Assembly: GCF_000002985.6 (NCBI RefSeq)
Contig: NC_003284.9
Span: forward strand, 8,184,001 to 8,248,000
Length of the DNA: 64,000 nt
From: Caenorhabditis elegans
Taxonomy: Eukaryota; Nematoda; Chromadorea; Rhabditida; Rhabditidae
Direction: 5' to 3'
This document shows positions 51,401-63,811 of this stretch, in pieces. The position numbers and the translations under genes were made by a program. The notes under the pieces are model-generated. The model saw nothing but the letters and a program-made list of their open reading frames with translations. It was not told the DNA's origin and ran no database searches. Positions within the stretch are counted from its first letter, which is position 1; every line of letters starts with the position of its first letter.

Positions 51401-52314
51401 TATTCTTAAATTGTTTTAGAGCTTTTTTCAAATCCAAAACTTAAAAAAATTTGTAGAAAACTTTTGCACCAACTTTTCCATGGCTTGTGGGGCAAATGTT
51501 TTCATTAATACTACCACTTGTGCTCTATCATTCTTTTCCAGTATTTCCAAAATCCGCTGTGTCAATATACCGATCTTTGAAGTTCAAAAGATAGACAAGA
51601 ATTTTGTTTATTTACACAACTGTTTCCTATCGTCTTCTTTACGAACCGACCAATGATCACAGCGAGTGTTTTCTGTTTATGTTTTCTTGTTGTTTTTGAT
51701 AAATTCAAAAAGCGCAAAAAAAATATGTGAGGATAATCTGAATCATTTTTTGATTTTTGTTTGCACCATCAAATGACGAAAAGTTATGTCATGTCTAGCC
51801 CGAAGGTGTGAAAATGACAAATTTTGAAATGAGCTGAAAAGATAGGGATTCGAGGAAATGTGTCAAGTTTTTCGAACCCTAAACATGTTTACTTTAACGG
51901 TTTCAAGTATTCTAAAATCATGTCCATCCAAGTACCTACTTGTTCACATCCCAGTTCGTGTGTAATTTGTTGTGTTCGTCTCATTTTGAAATCAAAATGC
52001 CTCTGACTCACTCGCGGCACTAACCACCGATCTTTGAGGTTTTATTACATCACATGTGACCCTAAGCGCAGATGGGCCATTCTCCTCACATCTCATAGAA
52101 AACGGGCACCCGTCTCCCCTCTTCTACCCCACCCATGAGTTTCAACAGGTTTTTCAAAAAATAAATACTCTCTCCCTCGCACGCACTTGTCACTTGCATT
52201 GGTCATCAACAACATCTTTTACAATTTCGCAATTGTTTATACTTACGCTGGAGATCCATTGGAGGTGGTGTGATAGGTGCGCGTGGTACGGGTAGTTGTG
52301 GTGATGATTGGCAT
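48444..52314 (-). CDS. Four-pass membrane protein, MARVEL-domain-like
   Basis: Exons 52314-52247, 48971-48861, 48806-48680 and 48626-48444 join in phase, giving 162 residues. The N-terminus is a Thr-rich cytosolic tail (MPIITTTTRTTRTYHTTSNG). Four hydrophobic segments follow: ILQIIAGFIICSLLC (about 36-52), FVCVIVNIVLFILNFL, YTVICTILFLIASILIVWFV and WLIASAVLIIVQFFLFLWDL. The loop between the first two carries a Trp-Tyr-Gly-Gly and a paired Cys. This layout is typical of MARVEL proteins, which act in membrane apposition and vesicle traffic. The codons are strongly biased to C-ending forms, suggesting high expression. The ATG follows a TTTTTCAG acceptor directly, a trans-splice site. An ATG in exon 2 could start a shorter form. 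A 22-nt stretch with splice signals at 49983-49962 would break the frame and may be a non-coding exon. Confidence 0.75.
49137..49149 (+). repeat. G tract (G9-A-G3) in the MARVEL-like gene's first intron
   Basis: Nine G, one A and three G, the same pattern as at 17440-17452. Confidence 0.85.
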
Positions 52315-53268
52315 CTGAAAAATGTTTATTTGGAAAGAAGAAGAAAGTCTGAAAGAAAAAACTGTCGGCAAGACATGAAGATAAAAAAGTAACAAAATTA
52401 GAGAAGAAGATATCAAAAGGTCACTCAATATCAAAATGCAACAACAAAAATCACTATAGAAAATGATACTTAAGTTAACAAAATTTGAAAAAAAGGCACA
52501 AAATTTGAAAAAAAGGCTCAACGTGTATCACAAAAAACATATTTTACAAGCGACTCTATAGAAATTAGAGACAATGCCAACTAGTAACACAAAGAGCTTC
52601 TCAACCATACCAAAAATCAATCTTACCCAACACTCTAAGAACAACAGAAAATGAGACACATCTCTCTATGTCCTATACTGACGAGGTAAACATCGAGTGT
52701 CATGTGAAATAACGAACAAAAAAGTAAAGGTGTGGTGGTATGGCATTGCAGAGTCAATTTATTTCTACTGGACACGACAATTGCGGGGGTTATGATAATA
52801 CTTGAAGTGACAGGTTGGGTTTCCGTTAGAAATGACTCAGAATATGCGATTCGGCGATACTTCAAGAAATGTTAGTGTATGTTTCAGTTTAATACGTATT
52901 TAGTGGTATGTTAAAACGAGGGAAAAGGTCAAAAGGGCGTTGAAGTTAAAACATCTTTTATTGGCTGAGTTGTGAAAAGAGTGGAAAAACGTTTCAAAAT
53001 CAACAAACCATGCCTTAAACGGAATTTTCTTAGTTTTTTTTGTGTGTGTGTTGGAAAAGTTTGCCGTTTAGTGGAAAGTTCGTGTACTTTCAAGTTGGTA
53101 AGGAGACCATTGTTCAATAATTTTTCAGGTAAGTAATGGGTCTTTTTGAGTAAATTAGATTATCTGATTTTAACGGTTATTTTTAAAAAATGTGTTTTAA
53201 TACTTGCTACAGTCAAGAGTTTTCTATAAAAAATTGTTCGCCTTTCAATGTTATTGGGCATTTGAACA

Positions 53269-53342
53269 TTAGTCTTGCAGTCTCTAGTAGTCTTGCACCC
53301 CCTACGAACCAATTAAAAATTAGTCTTGCATGCAAGACTAAT
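53269..53342. repeat. TAGTCTTGCA repeats ending in a 24-bp perfect palindrome
   Basis: TAGTCTTGCA occurs at 53270, 53288 and 53321 and inverted at 53331-53340. The last two form the perfect palindrome ATTAGTCTTGCA / TGCAAGACTAAT at 53319-53342. There is no gene nearby. Confidence 0.8.
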
Positions 53343-55438
53343 AGAGGAAATACGGTAACTTAGTCTTAACAGATCATAATTCTGATTTTTGGCCAAAATA
53401 ATTTTTTCTTTGCTCTTTACATTAAAACGTTACTCTGAATGCTGAAAAGTTTTCAAATGCGGGTATCGCAATTACTGTTCTCAAAATGTCTACAAGAAAA
53501 TTCAGTTATGTCAAAATTAATATTATTAAAATCTCAAATTCTTGAGCAAACAGATCACAGAAGGCAATAGTCACAACAAAACATTTCACTTAATTTTGCA
53601 TTATCTACAAACGTTCAATGTCTGTGGAGTTATGAGAACATAGAAGGCAACTAGAGCATAAAAATAGAAACCAGAAATCAAATCAGCAACGCCAAGTAAT
53701 TGATTTAGCAGATTTCGATTTTCAATACCGTATTACAATTCATTTTGTAAAAACCTTTTCAAACAATATATATTAGCAGAAACACAAATTGAAAACTTTT
53801 CTGTTTATTTTTACAGTTTCAAGCAATTCAATACTGACATTTGTTCAACATAAAAGTACGGTTTAGTGGTGTAATGATAAATTTTGAAATACACATTGAT
53901 GGTAGTATAATATCTATGCACAAAATGCTGTAAATTTTAAACGTTTTATTTGAAATCATTTTGAAAAAATAACCTTTTGAGAACAAAAGAAAGTGGAAAT
54001 CTGTTCTGGTTTGTAATAAAATTTTGCATACAATGGGATATTCAAAGGTAATCCATTCTCAAAAATCTGCTTGTCAAAAACCAGTCTCATCATTGATTTA
54101 ACAGGTTATTGATAAATTAGAAAAGCACGATCAGTAGTTCAGAAACAATAATTCATGCTGTTATGGACTTCTCACAGAACTTCTCAGAATTCCGAAATGG
54201 AAACTACTAAATTTTCAACACTTTTTTGTTTTTTTGTAACAAACAAATGTAGATAATCAGATATAAATTATATTTCTAACGATGTCTGTCAGTTTTTATC
54301 AGATTTATATTGCGCATACCATTTAAAAACTCGTGGAAGTGCACACACATGACGGAACTTGTGTTTTAATCAAGTCCTTTTGCGATAAAAATTTTTGTTA
54401 GCTTTTCAATATAAAATAATTCGGATTGTTTCAATAACATTAACGCGTGATCTAGTAGAATGAACTATCCTTTGTTTGCAAAAAAAAATATGTTCAATTT
54501 GAATATCAAAAATTGTCAAGGGACACATTTTAGACTGTTTTCAATTGAATAAAGTTTCTTGTGTGTCATAAATCTTATAGCAAATCTAACCAGACAACCG
54601 ATCACTCATTTCCTATTTTTTGTTTCTTTTCGTTTACCAACATTCCTATCACATTTTGATTTTGGTTAGTCGGGTGGCAAATCAAAAGTCACTTCCAATT
54701 TGAAAATGTCTTCCGCGAAACAGAATATGAAAACGAGTTTGGCAAAACAGTTTAATTCTTTCCACCTCATGTGACATGACTTATTGTGATGCGCAATGCG
54801 CCATACTCACTTCTTTTATCTACCTACATGTGCACGTTTTCGGTTTGAAGTACTTACGTTGTCATAATTTTTATTTATGGGAAAATTCATGAAGTCATGC
54901 AAAATGGACATTTCAGTTATCAATAATAAAATCAAATGTCCAATTAAGCTCAACACGTCAGAAAACTGTTATCAGTTTGTAACCAAAGAGCTCAAAAGTG
55001 ATGATCTACTCTTAATTTGATAGCTACAACTATCAGAATGAACTTTATGCCTAACAAATCAAACAAGTCAAATGAACTACAACATTTGTGTCACAAGTAG
55101 CAAGAAAACTGAAAAAAAAAACCAAGTGAATCACGGATAATAGATAGAAGAGTTTCGAAATATGAGATAATCCAATGAAACGTTAGACTTAGCACGATCG
55201 CTGTTACACCCGATGCTCTCTAAAGAACCATAAAACATCTGCACAAGGTTTTAGAGTTCTTTTTACACACCAACTATATCTGTGCAAATGAATCACACAT
55301 CTGGAGGAATTACGACATGTCCTTGGAACGACGGGAGACAAAAAAATACTTTGAAGAAACGAAGTTTGTTTTAAACAAGGCTGACGCATGGAGAAATTCT
55401 CTGGAAAATCACGTTTTCTGAAATATTCACATATAAAG

Positions 55439-55488
55439 TTCGTTGTAGACGTATGAGGGGTACGTCTACAACGAACGTCTACAACGAA
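55439..55488. repeat. Strong hairpin with an extra direct copy of one arm
   Basis: TTCGTTGTAGACGTA (55439-55453) and its exact reverse complement (55461-55475) are separated by seven bases, then CGTCTACAACGAA repeats at 55476-55488. Transcribed, this would form a 15-bp stem. Confidence 0.8.
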
Positions 55489-58322
55489 AGAGACTATGAT
55501 TGTTTCGATAATAAAACATGTACAGCACTTTATTTCAGTTTATGAAATTTGCGTATATGAGTAGTTAGAAAATTTGATACGGTTTACAAAACATAACAAC
55601 AAAATTCAAAATGAATAAAGACACAGTTACGAAACTTTTTGAATTTGAGTATTTGGAATTACTCTTTTCAACAAGAAAGTGTTGGTAATTTTTGGTGCAA
55701 TACAATGTGTTCCATACAGCACATAAAATCGGGAAAGTTTGACCAAAACCTATAAACTTATGCTACTTGATTATCTATCTCTACAGATTTGTTTTCGGAC
55801 CGTTAAAAAATAAATTTTCAAACGAAATAATGAAACATATAATTTTTAATAAGTTATTTCCATATAATTATTAGTTCCTAGAATTCTTTTGTGCTGTTAT
55901 TTCTTTTTGCAATATTCAACAGTATCTTCAAACAGAGTGAGCATTTATGGTTTCCTTATGTTAGTTTAGTAAACTGTATATTCATTTCTCAATATGTTTT
56001 GCAATTTTTATAACAGTTATCGACCATTTCTCAAGTTCAAGGCGATTCAATTCCAAACTTGCCTCCTTTTTTAAATTCTCAAGCATATGTAGCTTTCTGT
56101 TTTATTACCCATTGCAACCGGAAAGCAAGACGGAGGTAGTTTGAGTTATCAGCATTGCAGACGGTCGATGATCTCATTGAGTTTGCTTCAATACTGAACT
56201 CTGCCTACGTGAATGGGTATCTGCTTCAACTTCTGTTCATGCTAGAGCTATTTAACTAAAAAAATTAATCACAAAATGTTTCCAAAATAGATTCTCAAAG
56301 AAAGAGACTATGAGACAAATTCTGATTTTTTCAGAAGCAAAGAGTTGGCTCCATGTACATTGGTCTTTTTACACAGATGGATAATTCTGAAAATTCTAAA
56401 ACTTTTGATTGAAAAACAGAAAAACACTTTTTCCGATGCCTGAACGCTGCAATAATCTAATACAAAACCGTTAAGAAAATAAAACCACAAAAATATGTCG
56501 ACGTAGTGCACATTTAAAAATATGATTTTTGCAAGAATAAATTACCGATTAGGTGTTGCTCGTAATCTGCTTTGTACATATGTTGCTAATTTTTAAATAT
56601 TCCACCACAATTACGACAAAAGTTGGTGCGTGCGACATTTGCAAGTCTAATGTTTACTTTTGCTCGTGAAAAGTTTGTACCTTCAGAACAGGGTGTTTTT
56701 GTAAAAATTCCAGTAATAAAATGACTTCCATACAATTTTCTGATATTTTAACTCAGTTAATTTTTTTTTCTCGTCGAGAGAAAAGTAGCGATCAAAGTTC
56801 ACACAAATTGTACGAAGACCTTACAAACAAACAATTTTTAATAATTGAAATGTAAATTTTTCTGAAAACTGAATTTCAATTCAGTTTAGGGATAAACGTG
56901 TACATGCCCTAGTTTGAACATTATCCCGTTTAAGTTGATGAAGACGCATAATATAAATAATTAAAAAATACTTGGACTATAAAAGAAAACAAGTATTGCT
57001 CATTCAAAACAATTATAAGTTCTGAAAAAACGGTACAAATCACACACACAAAAGTTTTTCAAAACAAATTTTTTTCAGGACGCTCCTTTGAGGCTTCTCT
57101 ATTTAAATATTAACACGCTGTGTTTTGTGCATTTAGTTAATATAAATCAGTTCTATTCTTTACTTTTCGAATGACTGTGCTTAATCAGAAATAGCCTATT
57201 AAAATCTGTACAAATTCCATGCATTCTTTTATTTTTAGTTTATAGTCAGATCATAGTAATGAAAAAACCAATAAAATCGGTTTTATCATTTGAAGTGAGC
57301 AAACTATTTGAACGGGTTTTCAACCTTCAAGTTATGGAAATAAGTTAATGTGAAACAATAAAAAAATTAGAGAATATCTAGAAATGTCAAACAATAAAAA
57401 AAATTCTAGAAAATCTAGAAAGAATTCTAGAATAGTTCCGAGGACATCTTAAAATAATCATGTAAGATGAGATAAAATCGTAAAGCTAGGAAAAATTACT
57501 GATATTAAAAACTGTACTTTTCTATCAAAGTCTTGATTCGGTCAAAACTTCTCGAATCAAGAGTTTAAAATATAACAATGACAGTTAGAATCATTAGACT
57601 GCAGAAAAACTTAAAAATCAACATTAACTGGGGAAATTGCAATTCTGAAGAATGTATTTTCACTCAAATTGAGCAAATATTTTTCTTACATTCACATCTC
57701 TAATCAAATATAAAAAATTTTCATCGTTACTAAAAAAGTCAGAAACAAGGATTCAATTTCAGCATGAATGCTGGGGATTTTGGAAACGTTTAAATTTGCG
57801 ATAAGTTTTGCACCTACTCTGGAAATGATGAAACAATTAAAATATCAGATCGCACTTATATAAACAGAAAGTTGTTCCCTAAGAATGCTAAACCTCCAAT
57901 TGATGTCTACCGTGCCAAAATTGGCCAATTCCGTGACGAATCCTTGTCTCGCCATTGTTTGCAGACGACCACCGCACAATTTCAGTTTTCTGAACAAAAT
58001 TTCATAGAAAACGATTGTACTTTGAAATGGAAAAGACCGATGTTGCTGATTTTTCACATTATCAGCAATTCGGAAATAGTCACGTTTTGTCCAGGACATG
58101 TGCGCTAACATCACCAGTAGCCGCCCCTTTGTCGTCATCAATGAATACTGAAGAAGACTTTGGGTCGAGTCAGAGCAAGATAAAAGGCTAGGTATATTTG
58201 AAGATAAGACGTTTAATTTTCAGTTTCAGATTGTTAATTTTAACACTAATTTATATTAGTTCAATTTGCCAGCACATTTTTAAATAAACCTATATTTCAG
58301 GGAGTAAAACCGAAAATCACAA

Positions 58323-61300
58323 ATGATGATCCTTAGGAATTGTGTATTTTTCTTTGTGGCAGCTGCACTTGTATATAGTAAGTTATTCATTTTTATTAAA
58401 AAATTAACTAAACATAAATAATTTTCAAGGCAAGCCAATTCAAAATGTTGATCTCGCCGCTGTAAATACATTCCTCACCAACCTTGCGGCTTCTGATGTT
58501 CGAACGGACTCATTGGTTACTTTGAACTACCAGAACATGGCATCAAAGAAGAGCCCAGACCACGATAACGCCAAAGACCCCCTTTTCACAACTGTAGACA
58601 AATCTGTTTTGGGAAGCAACGCGTACATCACAATTGCCAATTTGATGGTGAGTTTTGAAACGCTCTAATGAGCCGATGAATCTTAAAGGATGTCAGGAGA
58701 TTTTTGGTTTCCTGGAGCAAACAGCCAGCTGAAAAATCAATATATCTGTCCAAAATTAATCAATGCCCAGTGATTTCAGCCATTCTTCAACTACGACAGT
58801 GATACCGCAGTGCCGACTTCCGCCGACTACGCTAGCGCAGTCAAAGATTTTCTTGACAACTTCATTGCCTCGGATGCTGTCAAACAAGCATGGACGTTCC
58901 TTCAAGCTCAAGGAGTATCTACTAGCGATCCAATTGATTTCCGTCAACAACTCTATAACTTATGGTTCCTTCCGTATGCTAGAAACCAAGCTCTTGGAAG
59001 CTGCGGATTCAAGTCTGTCTTTGTCGGAGAAGCCACTGGTACTGTCGTGAACCGTTTTGCTAACTGGGTTGGATTCTACATTCAAGAGAATGCCGGAAAA
59101 TTCAATTATCATGGATGGTTCACCAAGCTTAACGTGAGTTCATTTATTTTCTGGGGTTACGTTAGTTCAATGGCAAATTATGAAACTTTGAGTTACTGAT
59201 CAGTGATGGAAGTTTCGTGCGCTATCAGCACTATCAGAAGAAAAACGAGAAGACATAAAGCTTCTAGTTAAAAGGGAATAGATAAGAAATAAATGACAAT
59301 CGAGTAGCAGTGATAGAGCACGTGGTGATAATGATGACGTAAAATTATTAGACTCTATCCAAGCTGACTGTTTCGCAATCGTCGAGCGTGTCGTACTGGT
59401 CGACAATTGTGACCTGGCGTCTCGGTCCAATGGTTCTTTGTTTTTTGTTGTTAGCACTTGGAGGTTTTGGCGGAAGACCTTGCTCGTCCTTTGTCCTTGA
59501 CGCAGCTTCTTGGGTGCTGGAAAAAATATTTGGAGATAGGAATTTGTTAGAATTGTTTGTTTCGTTTACTCCATCATCATTAAGTTGAGACACTTGATGG
59601 TGATTTCGTTCAATGCATCGGTTTTCCGTTCCAAATCTTCCATTCGTTTTTCACAAAACTCCAAACGTTCAATGATTGACAACTTCTGTCCGGAATCGTC
59701 AAAAGGCGAGACGGTTGGCTTTCCAGTGAGCTCTAAAATTGCAGCTTCCAGTTCTTTCATTTTCTGATTGCGCTGATTTTCCCTTTCGGCGATTTCGGCT
59801 TCAATCATAAGGAGTTGACCGGCGATACGTTGGGTCTGTAAATTTAACCATTTTCTCAAAAAGCTGTCAAAGAAAAAGCTCACGTGGAACTTGTTCATTA
59901 TGAAACGGAACATGACAAAGTAGTAAAAACGGAGAAGCGGACGATATTTGATAAGCAGGCTGATGTCTACTTCTGAAAACAAAAAAAATGCAAGGAATGC
60001 ACCTGCGCTAAGGTTGAGCCCTGTGGCTTCCAGAGCAAACTCCGCCCAGATTGGTTACCTTTTGAGCTAAGCTCATCGACATTCTGTTCAAGAAAGTTGG
60101 TTATTTCAAATTGAGTCTCCAACTCGGATACATCAACAGAGGAGGACATCGAAGTTTCAACAGAGCTGTTTCGAGCTTCCGCAAATAGAACTCGTTTACG
60201 CTGTAATCTTTAAGACATTTTTCGAACTATCAAATCTCCTTACTATAGCCGGATCAACAACTGCTAGCGTGTCTGGCAGACTGGAACGTCGATCTTCACT
60301 TCTCTGAATGTTTGAATGTATACTTTCAATATAGTCAGACTACTTACAGTTCTTCTTAACGAAATTTTCCGTTCGGCCTTATCAAAACTATCTTGTTTTT
60401 CCAGCATCGGCTTTGCCATGCCTTTAAACCCAAATTTTAGTATTTCAGCCGTTACCGAGTTCTGATGCGTGAGAGACTTCTTCTTGATAGGACGTTTTCT
60501 AAATTTAGATGAGTTTTCGCATGAAAGCGTTTCTTAGAAAAACCAACTTCTCCAACTTTTCCCTTAGTTTCTTCGCAAGTACTCTATTCTGATTAATACG
60601 CTCCTCGGTAACATAGAGCTTGTAACAGACATGCACGAAATATGTATAACGACGAGGAGGTTTCCAATTCGTGGCCAAATGATATCTCCACCAGCATTGA
60701 ATAGTTGAAGCGGCCAGATTTCGTAATCTGTTCGTCTGTTGGTTTTTGTTTTCTTCTTCCATCATCAACGTGAGACCTAGAAAAAAAGTCAATTCAGTGG
60801 AATCTAAACCTTTCAGAGAAATCTTAAATGCCATTTTCAATTAATCACGCATTTTACTAGGATTTCGTGCTGAAAACCGACAAGCCGGAGAAAAAACATC
60901 AAAGCATTTACTAATGGAGTTGACAACTTCTTCCAGAAACTGCACGTCTTTTCTCATAGGCTTAGAAATTTTCCAAAGTCAAGCGATACACAATTTGAAA
61001 AATTCTGTGGCAACAAAAATGAATAACCAAGTTGGTAGCTTAATGGGAACAGGTTCACTCACCAACAGATATTTGGGTATTAGCAGCCTGGAATGTGCAA
61101 AAAGCAATGAAGCCAAGCACACAAACCAGAAACTTGGTAAGAGCTCCAACCGGATATATGTCACCATATCCCACTGTCATGACGGTGACAGCAGTGAACC
61201 ACCATGAATGGGCCATTGTTGGAAACGTTGCGTCTATAAAGGCGATTAATAAAATAACAATGAATATAATCAACTTACTTGTTCCCTCGGGTACAATAAG

Positions 61301-63811
61301 ACCGTATCCGTTGTCTTGAATTCCTTGAGCTAATGCTTCAGTAGAATATACAATGGTTGCAAGACTCAATCCGACAACAAGAGTTATATAATAAGTTGCC
61401 ATGAGTTGCCATCTGAAAATTTTAAGCTCGCATGCAATACATAACAAAAAACTAGAAACTGGAATAAAAAACTCACTTTCCGAGTATAATCATTTTCCTT
61501 AGCAGTTTCCATGTAGCCATTTGGCGATCGACATGGAAAAGTCGTAAAATCTGAATAATGACGAGTTGGCGCAAAGAAAATGGCGTAAAACAGCAGAGTC
61601 CCATTAAAATCGTACTAGACAACCAACCTGGATGAAACGCAAGGTATCCAAGGTGGAACCGTCGACATCATGACCCTTGAAAACGAGCAAGAGAATTGTG
61701 GCTGGGATGATGAGAATGTCAATAAGGGTAACTGTGTGGAATAAGTAATATAATCGACCTGAAATTTGAAATATTCAGTTATTACTAACAGTTGGAAAAT
61801 TACCATATTTAGTTCTGTACTTTGCATCTGCTCTAACAGACCATAACCTTACAGCAAATTCCAGGATAAAAAATACTATCATGAAAATTTCAAGGAAAAA
61901 GTGAATTTTTGAGACAGTACTGTCATTGTCATTTGTAGCAGCTCCCAGTATAATATTTGCAATAACTAATCCAAAAATAACTGAAAATCGATAATTATCA
62001 TTAAAAATCATGATTTCTAAACTCACAAAAATGATATGGCGCTGACGCTGCATTCAATGGTTTTTCAAGGAAGTTATACACTTTCAACCGGATACGACGG
62101 AGATTCCTAAAATGGATTACAAATTTTCGAAACAAAATTATTAGGGTCTGGTACCGTTGCCTTTGATTTCCAAGATTAATAGTGGATCTTCTACGGATGT
62201 TGTCCGAGACTTCAGTTTCTGAATCTTCGGCATCGTCGATAGTCAGGGAGTGCATAGAAATCGCAACAATATGAGCACCAAGCGTCACTTTATTGCCATT
62301 TAAACGTGTTAATTGATAACAAACATTGGGGTGTTGGAAGTCAACTGATAACGCAACGTATTTTGGCATTAATTCATTGATTTAATTTTCCATTTTCAGG
62401 GCATTGCCATTGACCTTCAATTTGTTGCTGGAAGTGATGAAGATTTGGAAACTTCCTTCCTTCTTAACTCTTCCCCAACTTTTGAATTTGCTGCATATAC
62501 CGTTGCTGCCCTTACAAATACCCAACCATCAATTCTCATTCAAGGAGAGGAAATTGACATTCAAGCTCCAACATTGAGTGTTAACAAAGCCACCGTGGTA
62601 TGATAATTTTTACATTGAGTTTTTTTCAGAAGCTAAATGATTTTGTGTTTCAGCTCGACAAGGTTGTGATTTCCTTCGGATCCAGCAGCAAGGCTACCAC
62701 AAAACACGCTGGGAGTGGAACCACCAAGCACAATGGTGGATCCACTGATGCTGCCCTTCAAACTTTGGTTGATAAGATGTGGGGAGATGATCAGGATAGA
62801 CCATCTGCCACGCAAGTTACTATGAATTGGGGAGAACATATCAGTGGAAAGACCGGTACCAAAGGGGCCAAGTAAGAGATTGGATTAATTCCCAAAAAAA
62901 AAAGGTTTTTTCCAGTTTGTTCACCACTGTCGATGAGTCCATCTTCACCAAGAAACAGTATGCAGACCTTATCACAACATACACTCAAGACCTCTTCACT
63001 GCTGACGTTTGCAAAGCTGAACCAGCTATGGGAGGATTCAGAAAACAATACCTCCAAGGTGTTTTCAACACTTTCACTGCAACCCCAATGTTTGCATCGG
63101 CATTTGCTTATCTTCAATCGATCAACTACAAAGAGACTAGCAACTTGACCAACTTCAAAACCAAAGTTTTGTGGCCTTTGTGGTTCGGAACGTACACGCG
63201 ATGCAAAGGTCCACTTGGTAGTTCGGGTATGTTTGACTTACAAACAACACACAGTTCAGCTCAGAAAATAATGTGACATTTTGTGTTGACATGTGTGAAC
63301 AAACTAAAAACTACTGTTTGGCTACAAGGTCTAACATTCAACTATTTGTAGGATGGGAGCATGTATTCTCCGGTGAGATCAAGAGCAACGAAGTCGATGG
63401 ACAACACGACTGGGTCAGATACTACACAGAGCAAAAAGCCGATAAAATGGTTTATGATGGTTATTACACTCATGATGAGGTACCATATTTGAATTTCATG
63501 AAAATTTGCAAAATGAGAAATTTTAGAACTTAATCGGAACATTCCAATACAAATGGAATGGAGCCTTGAAGCCAAAGGGTGGATTTTTCACTGGAACTTC
63601 ACCAGGTAACATTTTTATTTTCATCAAGAACCGCAAATAAAATAATATTGCAGCATTCGATTTCTCAATCCTATCTGTTTGTGCACTTGCCCATGGAAAC
63701 GGAGGAAACTGCCACTTTAAAGTTACCAACTATCCTATTACTGTTACTTCATATCTTCAAGATTGTGGAGATGGTTCTGGAACTTGCTTGGCCACTGCCT
63801 ATCCAGGATAA
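58323..63811 (+). CDS. Secreted protein with two EndoU (poly-U endoribonuclease) domains
   Basis: Nine exons: 58323-58377, 58430-58647, 58780-59133, 62400-62597, 62654-62871, 62916-63226, 63352-63479, 63527-63605, 63654-63811. All phases match, giving 572 residues. A signal peptide (MMILRNCVFFFVAAALVYS) precedes two XendoU/PP11-type domains, about 25-285 and 300-572. EndoU enzymes cut single-stranded RNA at uridines, dependent on manganese or calcium, using two His and one Lys. Domain 2 keeps them: GWEHVF (His455), QHDWVRYY (His470) and WNGALKPKGG (Lys509). Domain 1 has GFKSVF (Ser170), RFANWVGFY (Ala185) and Asp224 at the matching places, so it is probably inactive. A Gly/Thr/His-rich linker (about 287-305) joins them. 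AATAAA is at 63850-63855. The 3.27-kb third intron holds the kqt-2 coding model on the other strand. Expected location: secretory pathway or extracellular. Confidence 0.9.
59348..62369 (-). CDS. kqt-2: KCNQ-type voltage-gated potassium channel subunit
   Basis: Fourteen exons: 62369-62155, 62106-62027, 61980-61804, 61758-61628, 61550-61477, 61412-61279, 61233-61063, 60776-60548, 60498-60348, 60303-60244, 60200-60059, 59972-59884, 59835-59570, 59516-59348. All phases match, giving 695 residues. It would form tetrameric K+ channels in the plasma membrane. Six transmembrane segments lie between about 98 and 330, with the selectivity filter TVGYGD at 290-295. The calmodulin-binding IQ region (STIQCWWRYHLATNW, from 351) and a C-terminal coiled coil for assembly (about 552-640) follow. 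S4 reads LDTLRFIQILRLFHVDRQ, with Asp195 where KCNQ channels have the first gating Arg. S6 has QAA (319-321) instead of the PAG hinge. An alternative stop at 59566 would drop the last exon. The ATG lies 31 bases from an EndoU exon, so upstream exons may exist. The name is from memory; the family is certain. Confidence 0.9.

Larger units (their letters stand above)
52315..58322. other. 6-kb intergenic region
   Basis: Contains the palindrome at 53.3 kb and the hairpin at 55.4 kb. An 8-base ATG-containing exon candidate (54865-54858, minus) ends in a strong GTAAGTACTT donor in the phase needed to splice to the second MARVEL-like exon, but this is weak evidence. A pyrimidine tract ending TATATTTCAG lies before the EndoU ATG. 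Nothing else is supported. Confidence 0.5.
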
